Source: Lepidurus packardi
Taxonomy: Eukaryota > Arthropoda > Branchiopoda > Notostraca > Triopsidae
NCBI GenBank assembly: GCA_023053545.1
Contig: JAKZAN010000004.1
Coordinates: 4,340,001-4,404,000 of the forward strand
Length of the DNA stretch: 64,000 nucleotides
Reading direction: 5' to 3'
Within the stretch, counting starts at the first letter, position 1. The number at the start of each line of letters is the position of its first letter. The translations under genes were made by a program, and so were the position numbers. Positions 1-11,900 of the stretch are shown piece by piece. Under the pieces are notes generated by a model. The model was not told the origin of the DNA, ran no database searches, and saw nothing but the letters and a program-made list of their open reading frames with translations.

Positions 1-3000
1 CAGCAATGCGCAATCGCTGCTGCAGCATTTCTCTCTTTATTGTCATTTAAATATTGCCGCTCTAACCTTTACTGTAAGTCTACCATTTTGCCTCCAGATC
101 GCGTCACGTACCAGCGCGGCAACAGACATAGCCAAGAACTGGAAATCGATTCATTTCTCTCACAGTCCAGAATGACAGTCATTCACAGTAATTTAAGTCT
201 CCATGGAGCGGAAACAAGGCCTGATTTTAAAACAACACACTATAAAAGTTTGCCTTACAATGTAACAACCACGCGACACCTTAAATTACTGATTTCTTCT
301 GTATTTCTGGAGCGTGACAAGGAACTATCCATTGAGCTTTTCTGATTATTCCCAACACTTTAAGATACGTAACTCCCTTCTGGCCACCTATGTTTTTTTC
401 GAAGTATATTACTATAAGGCATGACAGACATAGGTTAGGTCTCTACACACCTAAAGTTGACCTATCCTAAACCAGTTTCCCCCTTTTTAATTCTTCCTTT
501 CAGAGAACGAAAACACCCAAAATAGAAACGATTTCCTGAAATGGCCTTGGGGAAAATTTCTTTGTCCTGTCCTCTTGCAAAAGCGCAATTGTTATCGCCC
601 TCATCTTGTTGCGGAGTTTTACACGTGAAAGTTATATCCGTCTGATGGTGCCGCAACCTACTACTGCAGTGCAGAATGGAAGGGGCGGCTCCAAGCTGTC
701 GAGATCTATCCCAACTGCCACCCCAGAAAACCCAACGCTAGAAAATCTTGTCTCTACTTGAATCTTGCCTCTGTCTTTTCTCTAGGGCTCCTCCTATAAT
801 CTCCCGGAGCAAAAATGTAGCACATTGCTTTAACTCGTTTTTAATGACCCGCATACTGTGTGGGGGTGTGCCTTGACGTCAGCTGGTTACATCGTAGAAT
901 TTCTTATAAGCTACGAATTTCTCCCAGCCTTGGTTCAATTTTAGGAAGTCATCCGGCTTAACTTGCTTCGGTTTCACGAGCTCTGTACGGAATCAAAGAC
1001 TCCTTGTACGAGTTAGCATTTAAGCAAGTGGCGTCGAAATTACCCGGTCGTTACCAAAATTTCGAGGAATACTGGGTTTTCAGTGTTTATAAACTTTCTG
1101 GTGTATTTTTTCACGTAGGGAAAAAACGTATCCTGACAATTGAACTTAACCAGTTCAATAGGTAGACGACGGGCCGTGTTTTCTTTTGAAATAGAAACAA
1201 AAATAATCAATAGTGACTTCACTTGGGTGACCTGTACAGCTCCAATGTTAGTTTTTCGGGCTCTTATGATGCCAAAAGAGGATACATGAGCTCCTTTGTC
1301 TTGCTCCAAATCAAATTTCATGAAGCTGTTAGCATTCCTAATGTACTCTAGTTCTTGGTTCATAGGTCCAGCTTCTAAACAAAGTCGCGGTTGCTGATCC
1401 TACTACACATTTCAAACTTACTGTACTCGAGCTGCACCCATGTTCAGAAGCAGAGCTCCAAATTATCTCAGATGTTTTATATTCAAACTTCAGTTGTATC
1501 TCTCGTTGGGGCAGTTATTCTAAGAATTCTTTTTGTCGAAGTTTTGGGTAATTTTCTGAACTTCCAAAAACAGAACAAGAGTCCCATCTGCCGGGGAGAG
1601 AAGATAATGTTCAACCTCCGTTCGGCTATTTCTGCAGAACCTTTGTCTGCATTTCGTTTGCGCGAAAGAAGCGCAAAGGTATTTCGTGGACGCAACTTGT
1701 AATTAAAAGGCCCACACTTCACATACTAGACGAGCTTTACATTGACTTTTGCAATTTTTACGGATTATTCGTGCAGTTAGTTTTAGACGACTTTTAAGAC
1801 TATACAGAAGTACATAGGGGTAAGAAGAAACGCAGAAATTTCTTTAAGCTAAAAGAATTCCCCATTAAATGGAAACCCGTGATCTTACCACGTGATACGA
1901 AGGGTAAATGAATCACTTCCGTAAATGTTTATGCATGTGCAGTGCATATACGGTAGTCCCTCTTGGTTTCTGTCACGTACCCTAGATATATCAAAGATTT
2001 TTTTTACACAGGCCTAATGGTCGGGAACCCAAGCATAATACAATAAGTAAGAAAAAGCGAGAACATGTCTGTAAGTTGGGCGAATCGACTCGGGCTTGCA
2101 ACAATAGCACAAAGGGCAGTCTCAGTCGTAGTATTGACTGGCTCACCCTGACCGGTCGAGGCGACCTGAAACCGGACGCCAAAGACTCAGCGAGGTCAAA
2201 CGTCAAAGCCTCAACAAAAATAGATACAAAAATGTTTCGTTCTTAAAAATTGTAAAACCCAAAGAACCCTGAAAATTCTTATAAATGTAGCGCGTAGCTA
2301 TACCCTTTGCTCTCACCCAACTCAAGGCGAGTAGTACATCGTACGTAGTTACGTACGAATATACATAAATAGTACATCTACAGGGGCAATGATTTTATTT
2401 AACCCTGTAGAGCTTCCCAACGGCTAGTTTCGAAACGTTTCTATTTAATTTTTACCTTTAAATCGATTTTCAAAAAGTTATCTGGCGCATTTTCCCACAG
2501 CATGGTTGTTAAGGAGCGATTCACAACAAAACATGAATTGTGGGTCGATAACTTGTGTTTACATAGCAAAAAAAAAGTGCCGCCGGGCTAGGTCGCCTGG
2601 GATAGCTCCAGTTTTTCACACCTGCGCAGTTGCTAATCAAACCATTTTCCTTCATTTGAATTCAAACGCAACAACTTTTAATTACTCGATGCAAACAAAC
2701 TCAATTCCCTACTAACTTGCCTGAGGGCACACAAAATATAGGAATCCCCTTACCCTATGTACGACACCTTTACGACAATGGCGATTATAGTAATCGATCC
2801 TCTATCTCTTAGCATCCAAATACTGTCACCGTCGCGGGTTGCCGTGTGGGGGCTTCAATCAAACAAAAGGAAGAGTGTTGTTAGTATGGATATGGGTCAA
2901 AGTAAGATGGGTGCAAGGGTACGTATACAGACATCTCCCCCAACGAAGGTTTTCTGGGGTTTTGGAGAACTTGTCGTCACTACGTCTGAGCATGCGCAGT

Positions 3001-3602
3001 TCTACAGGCTCTGCGTCGGTACCCGGGACCCCGATTTTCTTCCTTACCCCTTACTAGGGAGCCCCCAGCAGACTGACTCTGGCGGAGTATGGAAGCTATT
3101 AGATGAGCTCACGCACTGAGCAAGACCCCAATTCTTTCTCCTTCATTACCAACAAAATTTCAACATGCTTTAATTGAAACACAGTCCAAATTTTCTCCAC
3201 AGTAGTGTTAAATTTAGTGTGTTGGCTTAGTTTTTTAAACAAAAGAAACTAGTTACAATAGTTCGCCATCCTTGGCACTTTTTATCAACCCTTGCTTCAC
3301 TTCACTCCTCCCAACCCTGTGCTTGGACCACTTCTAAGCCAAGTCTTTTCTCGCAGATTTCAGCCCCCCTCCACCCCCCCTAGTGCTGAGTTATGTTTAG
3401 TGCCTTTTTCTTATCGAATTTTCCTTTATTAAGTTCACTTTCAACGAATCCATGATACCTCCCACATGGAACTAAGGGTACCTTTCCGATACGTTACCCA
3501 TCCCCCTAAAGTGTTCGAGACTGTTGATGGGTTGAAATCAAAGTGACGAGAAGACGATGGAGAAAAACAAGACTCGGTATCCTGGGCATCCATGCATGCT
3601 AG
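1..3602. other. 5' flank of Shaker, no gene recognised
   Basis: About 3.6 kb of AT-rich DNA. Open frames here are short, many begin at non-ATG codons, and none resembles a known family. A somewhat GC-richer patch around 2,820-3,120 contains a GCATGCGCAG motif of the NRF1/Erect-wing type near 2,993, so it could be promoter or first-exon DNA, but no splice structure supports that. The stretch probably holds upstream regulatory or 5' UTR sequence of the channel gene. Confidence 0.5.
2339..2358. repeat. Short perfect inverted repeat
   Basis: Two perfect 9-bp arms (tcgtacgta and tacgtacga) are separated by 2 bp. The arms contain alternating TACG steps. It could form a small cruciform or bind a dimeric protein. 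No function can be assigned. Confidence 0.6.
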
Positions 3603-3623
3603 GATCCCGTTGTTGCAGGCCGG

Positions 3624-3883
3624 ATGCCTAATTTGTTGCCCTTGGTCCGGTGGTCTCCTGTGTGGCTCTCGTGTTGGGCCAAGTTGACCAACATTTCTCG
3701 ATTACGTTGGGCCCTGCATTGGGGGTTTTCTCCCGCCAATCAGCCCAGGCGGGAGGGGCCCCCACCTACATGCAGTTCACCCGAGAAACCTTTGCTTGAC
3801 GTCCTAACTAACAATTCCCCTGAAACCATTCGCCTCACCAAGCAAGGCACTGATGGTGATGAAACAACCATGATTTACTCCAG
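3624..3883 (+). CDS. Candidate 5' coding exon of Shaker
   Basis: This exon opens at an ATG, with an in-frame stop just upstream at 3,600-3,602. It stays open for 86 codons to a good donor (CAG|GTAACG). It ends in phase 2 (codon AG|), exactly the phase needed by the next certain Shaker exon at 5,945, which starts with the third base of a codon. The join would read [16 protein letters not shown]. The second half (after about residue 45) has the composition of coding sequence. The first half is Trp-rich and unlike known Shaker N-termini, so the true start may lie inside, or an acceptor near 3,745 may be used. Shaker genes commonly have several alternative N-terminal exons. Phase and position are seen directly, while membership in Shaker is inference. 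Confidence 0.45.
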
Positions 3884-5944
3884 GTAACGCGTGATGTCAT
3901 TAACGCTTTTTCCAAACGATAAGCGCACACCCTTTATATGGGAATCTTAAGGAATTTACGGATTTTTTGTTTTATTTCTATATTTGTTGGAATGTTTCCA
4001 AGCTTCTTTTTTACGCGCAGTAATACTACTTAGCTTACACAAGCTTGAGATAAATGTCTGACAATATGGAGGAGGGACAAATTAAGGGCTTGGTATGGTA
4101 TATAAATTGGACAAACTTGGCCATAATCTTTGTGTGGGACCTATGGACGGTTGGAAGTTGCAAAAGCAAACACCCCAAAAGCATCTCTCGTTCTCCGCCA
4201 AATTTGAAAAGAAATCAATAGTATGGTCCTTTTACCACTTTAGGCATCGTCTCGATAGGTCGAGAGACGATCGCAAATGTTACTGTATTTTAGGGGGCAA
4301 AATGTTTTTTCCCCAAGATCAATATGAATCATTGATTCCGGGTTGAGAAGCAAGTGGTAATGCTTCTCGAAGTGAAAACTATTCCTGCAGCTATTCTGCA
4401 GCAGTAGGAGATTTTGCTGCAGCGAAACGAAAATGTCTGTTCTAACTAGGGGTAAGGAGTCCCTCCGCATCGATCTGCTACCCTCAGCACATAAGCAAGC
4501 GCCCTCAGAGCCGAGAGACTAGACTTCTTGTCAAATTCAAGCTGCAGCAATGGAGACAAGCAGCCAGCATAACTACAAGCACGTCCCGTTTTGCAAAAGT
4601 TTCCAGTAGTAGGAAAAAAAGGAAAAACAATTTACGTACCAGACAAACCTATACAGAGCTCCCGGACTCGCTACTCTTTGGAGTAAGCGTTCATCTTGGC
4701 CTTTGGAAAAACCTGGTTGACATCTAAGAACTATTTCTGGCAGAAATAACCATTTCTGCAAGTAAGAAAAATGTGGGTCAGACTGGGCGGGTCATTTTCT
4801 TTGCTCAACAAACCTTAGTGGAGCGACTTTCGGAGCTTTTGGTGGCTTAGCAGAGATTTGCAGAGATTGCTTCTGGCAGCAATATCGCAGCAATTTATAA
4901 CTACGGATAGGCTGTTGATAATTTATCCTTGAGGTGTCTCTGGCGTAAAGCGACGTGCCTGTGTATGTGTACTGCCACTACACTTATAATAAGTTAGTTT
5001 CGCTTACTTAGACCTAAACTGCTGCATATTACTGCAGAAATACGCTAAGAGAACTGATTAATAATACGTGGGGATTACTCCGTCGCCACAAAAAGCTTGG
5101 AGCCGTTTCAGTTCCATTTGACTGATTTTTTTCGGAATCGAAAAGATTTTTTTACAACGCTAGTTAACAATTTGTGGGTTTCATGGCGCTCTATCCGGAC
5201 TTGAAAGCAGTCCATTAACCCGTTTCACGCCCTATCGACCCTCCCGTTAGAAATACCAGAGAAGCCAGCAAATGATCAATGGTGTATCAAAATTCTCCAA
5301 ATTGGCCTCTTAAAAATCACTATTGCTGGTGTATTTATCTTGTTTATATGCTTGCCAATATTTTGGTGGTGTTCAGGGCGTGACCTGCTGAGGAATCCAC
5401 GTTCCTAGGATCAATATTTGAGCACGTGTTTGATAACCTCTGTGAGTTCCACTATTTGACCCCCTCTGGGATCACTGGCTCCATTCCTGCAGCGGTATCG
5501 GCAGCCACTTTTTTGTCTAAGGGTAGTTTATGACGTCTCCCTTCTTTTTCACCTGCCAAGTGTTTGGTGTATCGCTCAGAAATTTCTACGCCCTTTGCAG
5601 GAAGTCAAGATAGACACATTTCTCAAGCAATATGCCACTTTTCTCCCTTCCCCCCAAAGCAACCCAACGAGTTATTGATCCGCTCCCTCTACAACAGCAC
5701 AGCCAAGTAAAAGAACGCCAAAGAACCCTCACCACCACCACCCTTGCTTATTCTCCTGAAGAAGGCGCCTCTCTTGGTACCCTCCCCCCATCCTACACCC
5801 TTCCCGCCTCCCGAAACGCCCACTGTGTCTAACAAATTCTGTTCTGGTAATTTTTATTTCTTTGGAGGAGACAGGACCTTTGGTGTTTCCCCCAGTTGTA
5901 CTGATATAAAAAACTAAAGTTGTCCTTTATGCTTTTCTTTACAG

Positions 5945-8900
5945 GTCACTACCGAAGCTGGCCAGCCAAGAGGAGGATGGTGGTCCCAATGCTCCAGCTC
6001 ACTATACTGGTGTGGGGGCCTTCGAGCCCATCCCACACGACCATGATTTCTGCGAACGGGTCGTCATCAATGTACGTTTTTCTTACCACCATTTCTTGCA
6101 GATTTCAATGCGGCTCGATACCAAACGAACTATTTATGTGTGTATCTTTTGTGTAGGTAAGCGGACTCAGGTTTGAAACACAACTTCGAACCCTGAATCA
6201 ATTTCCAGACACCTTACTGGGCGACCCAGCCCGGCGGATACGCTACTTTGACCCACTCCGCAATGAGTATTTCTTCGACCGGAATCGACCTTGCTTCGAT
6301 GCTATTCTCTATTACTATCAAAGTGGTGGCCGACTGCGGCGTCCCGTCAACGTGCCCTTGGATGTCTTTTCTGAAGAAATCAAGTTCTACGAGCTGGGAG
6401 AAATGGCCATCAGCAAATTCAGGTAATTCCTTCGCCCCAAGGGGGTGTTCACCCTTGTAGGGGCAAGCACTACCTAGCGGCTAAGATACTAAACACTGTT
6501 CTTTAGCATCTCTTTTCCATTTGAATTTATTATACATGCTTCGCATCAGGTCTTTTTTCTCCTGGTCTGAATCGATGGAAATTATCAAGGTTCATGTTCC
6601 TAGAGGGGCGTCTCTAAGCATTTCTGGCACACACAAAGCTCCATGAAGCATTTCACGAAATATATGCCTGGTAAGGGAAAAAAACGGCTTAAAAAAGAGC
6701 CTCTCATGGCAGCACTATGTACGATCTTGAAGGGAGTGTACGGCCTGCCTTTCATTTTTTTTAGCTTTAAAATAAGAAGAAAGGAAAAAGCTTGAGTATC
6801 GTGGAGTGCAATCGAGACTTGAATACTCCCGGATGGAAGAACCCAAACGAGACCCTATTGTTGTGCCGGCGACGGAAATGCTAATGCTCCTTCAATTCGA
6901 CTAATGAGGTTCATTAGAGCATTGAAACGTCTCAGCTCATTTTCTCGGCCTTGGACCCAGTTCAAGAGACTGAAAGATAGCTCTATTTCGGGGAACTTAA
7001 AAGAATTGCTTGGCAAAACACGTCAGTTAGAGTCTCGACGACTGGTATCGTCATATTACTGCACCGCCAATGAAAATTACTTCCTAGTTATAGAAGAATT
7101 AGAAAAAAGCGTCTGGAAGTAACGTGACTGGCTAATTAGAGTTAATATGACTACTCTCTAATGCTAGACCACCGAAACCATAACACCCGTTGGTCTGTGT
7201 GGTCAACCCTACAGCATGCTTTTGTCCCGGGATGGACACCATAAGGGAAGGTAAAAAAATAAATAAAAGGGAGCAAGGCGGGAGGCTTGGAAAGAAATAG
7301 GGGGAACAGGTTTGCTTTGTGCTGTTATGTGTTCCATATATCAACCCACCCTGCTAGTGTTTCCAGGGATAGAAATGCTGCATTGCAGCAGAGTTGGAAG
7401 GGGGCTGTACTGGCAAGGGGAAAAGGAGGGAGTCCCAGCATCGATCCAAATGCGTATGACCCATGTGCATGCTCTCCTCATACATTCCTGGTGTCTGACC
7501 GTATTTTTTTAAAAAATAATTCGCTTAGGATAATGCTCGATATAATAAACATTTCTAGATTAAAGGGACGAAGACTCCTAAAGCATTGATCGAAGGTAAA
7601 AGGCAACGCTTTTTACTGAATGGAGCGCACGCAATTCGTTGAGAAATAGGATTACTGCCACGACAAGACGCAATTTGGGCTCTGGGAAACTTACAATTTT
7701 GTTGTTTTATATTTAGGACTCTGATCGAAGTTGCTACAGTTTCTGATATGAATTTCTGGGGGTCAGGCAGCGATGCTACTAAAAGACAGAACGTTCAGCG
7801 CCTTGTAACTGTACAAAGTGTAACTAACACCTGCCTTGCCTGTCCTTAACCCATAGTTCCCTCCGTTTCGGTTAATTTTCAACAAAGAATGGACCTAGGG
7901 GCCTTTCTTGCCCTCTTTCTTTCCCGATCTGGGAACTGTATACATATAGGACGCATGACGCTTTTTAGATTCATTTCCTAAATTGCATTTTACTTTTTCA
8001 ACAGAACGTGGAATAGGGTAGTGGCCAGGTATATGTTTCAAGACATTCGGGACATCTGTCACCAATTCGTGAGAAAGTGAATTCCTAAAAGCCTCGAGAA
8101 TGTTTCCTTTTTGATCCCTCGCCCCTTTTTTTTAATAAGCCAAGGAAAACCGGTTAAGTACCTAAGCTAGGTATCGGGAGCTGATGTTAAACAAAAAGCT
8201 CATAAAGGTCAGCAACGGCCTCGCGCATAGGTTTGGTTCTCTATACGTATGAGCTGTGACATGTTGCCATGTATTACGAGGTATTTGCCAGTTACGGTTG
8301 AGATATATTTCTTGAATCCTAGTACTTGTAGCTTATACTGTCGTGCGTCGCAATTATGTCCTTCATGTTAGCGAGCCCCCATTTTTGGCTAGAAACCTCA
8401 AAAGATATATACCTTTTTTTAATGCTCGGAAGTAATCATATTTTGAATTTGACCGTACACGTTTATGGCACCATAGATGACCGTATATGGCATCTACGCA
8501 AATGCTTTAAAGTTGGCGGGTGGCGGTTATCACAACTGATTAAACAAACAACTTCATGATGTATTGTTGTTTGTGTTGGATGTGTCATATAGCCTTAGGC
8601 TGGAAGCTTGGAGATTCCCTAGGAGAATTCTTGTCAATACGGACAAGAGTCGATACGAAACGATAGTCATTGTCAGTTGTAAGTAATCATGTATCTGCCA
8701 GTAGTAATTTATTGCAAAAAGTATCCATTTGGATGTTAGCTTATTCCAGACCCACCCAATCCGATTTTGTTGCAAGGCTAATAGGAAGTTTGTTGTTCTT
8801 TCTGTCTGTTTTCAGGGAGGATGAAGGTTTTATTAAGGAGGAAGAGAAACCTTTGCCAACAAACGAACTGAGTAAAAAAGTGTGGTTGCTGTTCGAGTAC

Positions 8901-11900
8901 CCGGAAAGTTCCCAAGCAGCCCGCGTGGTGGCCATTATTTCCGTGGTAGTGATTCTCTTATCAATCGTCATTTTCTGTTTGGAAACTTTACCCGAGTTTA
9001 AGCATTACAAAGTGTACAACACGACGACAAACGGGACGCGCATTGAGGAAGATGAAGTGCCGGATATCACGGACCCTTTCTTCCTCATCGAAACGATTTG
9101 CATCATTTGGTTCACGTTTGAACTGGCTGTGAGATTCTTGGCCTGTCCCAATAAGCTCAATTTTTGCAGAGACGTTATGAACATCATCGACATCATCGCC
9201 ATCATTCCATACTTTATCACACTGGCCACGGTAGTAGCCGAGGAGGAAGAAACTTTTGTTTTGCCCCGGGCACCCGTCAGTCCCCAAGACAAGAGCGCCA
9301 ATCAAGCCATGTCATTAGCCATTTTACGAGTGATCCGGCTAGTGCGAGTGTTTCGAATATTCAAACTCTCTCGACACTCCAAAGGATTGCAAATCTTAGG
9401 ACGAACCCTCAAAGCCTCCATGAGGGAGTTAGGATTACTCATATTTTTCTTGTTCATAGGTAAGTACCATTTTCTTGGGTTATTTTATCCCTTTGTGCCA
9501 CTTTCACACTTGCGCGCCATCTCTTTTACATTAACGTTACTTCTTCTAAAAACAAATTCAAAACCCATCCATTTTGAACGCCCTCCTTAAATCAGATGCG
9601 TTTGACTCACCTCCTCCAGTTCCTATGGGCTTGAACAAAACTGTTTCCATAAGCTAAAATATATAATCTCGACAGCTTAAAAGGGAATGAGGCTAATTAT
9701 AATAATATAACTTTAATTTTTCTTATCGGATTTGAAGCTTATTTATGTTTCTTTTTTTAAAGAAAAAAAGAACAAATTTGGGTTGGTTGCCTGACACTTT
9801 TGCGTTTGGTTGGACCTCCATTAATTTTTCACAGGTGTTATTCTCTTTTCGAGCGCCGTCTACTTTGCCGAAGCTGGCACGGAAATGTCTTTCTTCAAAT
9901 CCATACCTGATGCCTTCTGGTGGGCAGTGGTGACCATGACCACAGTCGGCTATGGTGACATGAGGTTAGCCCTATAACTCCGACTACAAAAACCAAAACA
10001 AAAAACAAAAAATAAAGAAGAAAGACAAGACGTACCTTTCCTTCCCTAAACGCAATTTTATCTCTGCGAAAAGCCAAGTTTGTGCATATTTTTGCTATAA
10101 GTGTAGGAAATAAAACAGGACAGTTTTTAAAACGTGAACAGGGAAGATAGATCAAATGTTTGTATAGTCTTCCTTCAAGGTGACAAAGTTCTTCCTGTTT
10201 TCTGAAATACTGGACTATCTGTTTTTAAACTATAGGAAAACTTGCACAAAAATAGCTTCGACATTTTTTGAAGGAGCAGCAAGAGTGGATCGTTTGACTA
10301 AACAGTCTGTATTTTTCTTTCCACGCTTGCTTTTTTTGGCATCACTTAGAACACCAAAGATAAGGAAGCCCATAGAGTAAACTATTGAAAAATAAATCCG
10401 GATTACGTTCGTTTAGACACCGGAGACGCACGTTCCATAGCTTCAGGAGAGAAAGAAAACCCCCTTGGGGTGCGTTCCAATTGGCGACTCAACCCGGGTT
10501 GAAGTGGGTTTTCAACTCGGGTTCCAGAACTCACCTGTTTCAAGTGGCCAAACTCGGGTTCAAAGCGGAGTTTGGGGAAGGGTTGTTCGATTCCACTTTG
10601 GATCAGGGTTGAACACAGCAGAAGCGAGTTGGGGGACGTTTCGCGTCTGGGTGCTAGGTGGAGTCGTGGTTCGATGTAAACAAAACAAAGCTTCATTGAT
10701 TCAAACTAAGATTCATTGTCTCTGATTACAAGTTATATCGATTCCAACCATAACCCGATTGAATAGTACAAGTGCCTATTGGGACGCGGGTTTACTCAAC
10801 CCGAGTTCAGAAAACTCAACTCCCTAGTCGAGTTCGCAATTGGAACGCACCCTTGATGTGCTTGGGCGAGTTTATAATAAAAGATCCAGACTTCTCTACG
10901 GTTTTATTTTTTCTGGAGCGAAAGCATGCTTCAGACAGTAGAGAAAGCGTTGAAAGCTGCCTTAATCGTTTTCCGATACAACAACAACAAAAAAAGTGGC
11001 AAAGCGTTTAAACAGGAATCGAATCGATCCATTTAGTAATCGATTGAGTAAAAACTCGATATTACTCCTTCACAAAATTGCGTTTAGGAGTGCTACTAAC
11101 CCCATAAAAATCCTTGCAAATGACCAGGATGATCCTCAACCTAAACCCTCATCTACACGATTGACACACAATCTCATATAGCATCCCTATTCTCTACATG
11201 TTACTAGCTGGGAGACCCAACTCTGCTCTACATTGCTGTCACTCTCTCGTATAGCCTTTGGATGGACCGTTTCCTGCTGCTGTTCCTGCACTGCATACTG
11301 ATAGACCTGTTGAATGTTAACTGTTATCTTTCCCTCCTCTCTTCCCCTCTCCAATTCTCTCCTTTCCGCAGTCTTCTCGTTAGTTTTTAAGCCTTCTTAT
11401 GTTGGTAACCTATTCCTGAGCTCTATCTAGACGTCGTCTGTTAACCTCGCCCATGTTGCTGCTATGACTGTGGTGTGTGGGTCTTTATATACCATTTCTG
11501 TCAGTATCGTATCGATATTTACTATACGTATAGGTGTTAGTTGATTAGCCTCTTAAACTCAGGACCCAAAGTTGGCTTTTCTTTTGGTTTTTCCTCTTAT
11601 TTTGTAAGTATTTTTTGTGGAACTCTTTTTTGGAGTTTTTGGATTAGCAGTATACATTTCTGGTCTTCTAGAATTTCAGAAAGACAAACCTCCCAATTTT
11701 ATTTCTCGCAGGTGTTATCGTTTTTTATTTCTTCCGACCCCCCTCCAAGTGTACAATCGTTGTTCATGTCCTAATTTTTATCTGTGGAATCTATCATCTA
11801 TCTTTACTGTGACCTACCTATCTCTCTATCGCTGTGGTTTGTGTATTTGTCCGCTTTCAGGAGTCGTGTTATTTTCGAGTGCCGTTTATTTTGCCGAGGC

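Noticed and set aside
5632-5832. 66-codon frame just upstream of the first certain Shaker exon
   Set aside because: Starts with ATG and is Pro/Thr-rich, but no donor in the needed phase 2 was found inside it, and it ends in a stop well before the 5,945 acceptor.
8988-9305. Minus-strand and third-frame open frames over the Shaker S1-S4 exon
   Set aside because: Antisense or frame-shifted shadows of a highly conserved coding exon.
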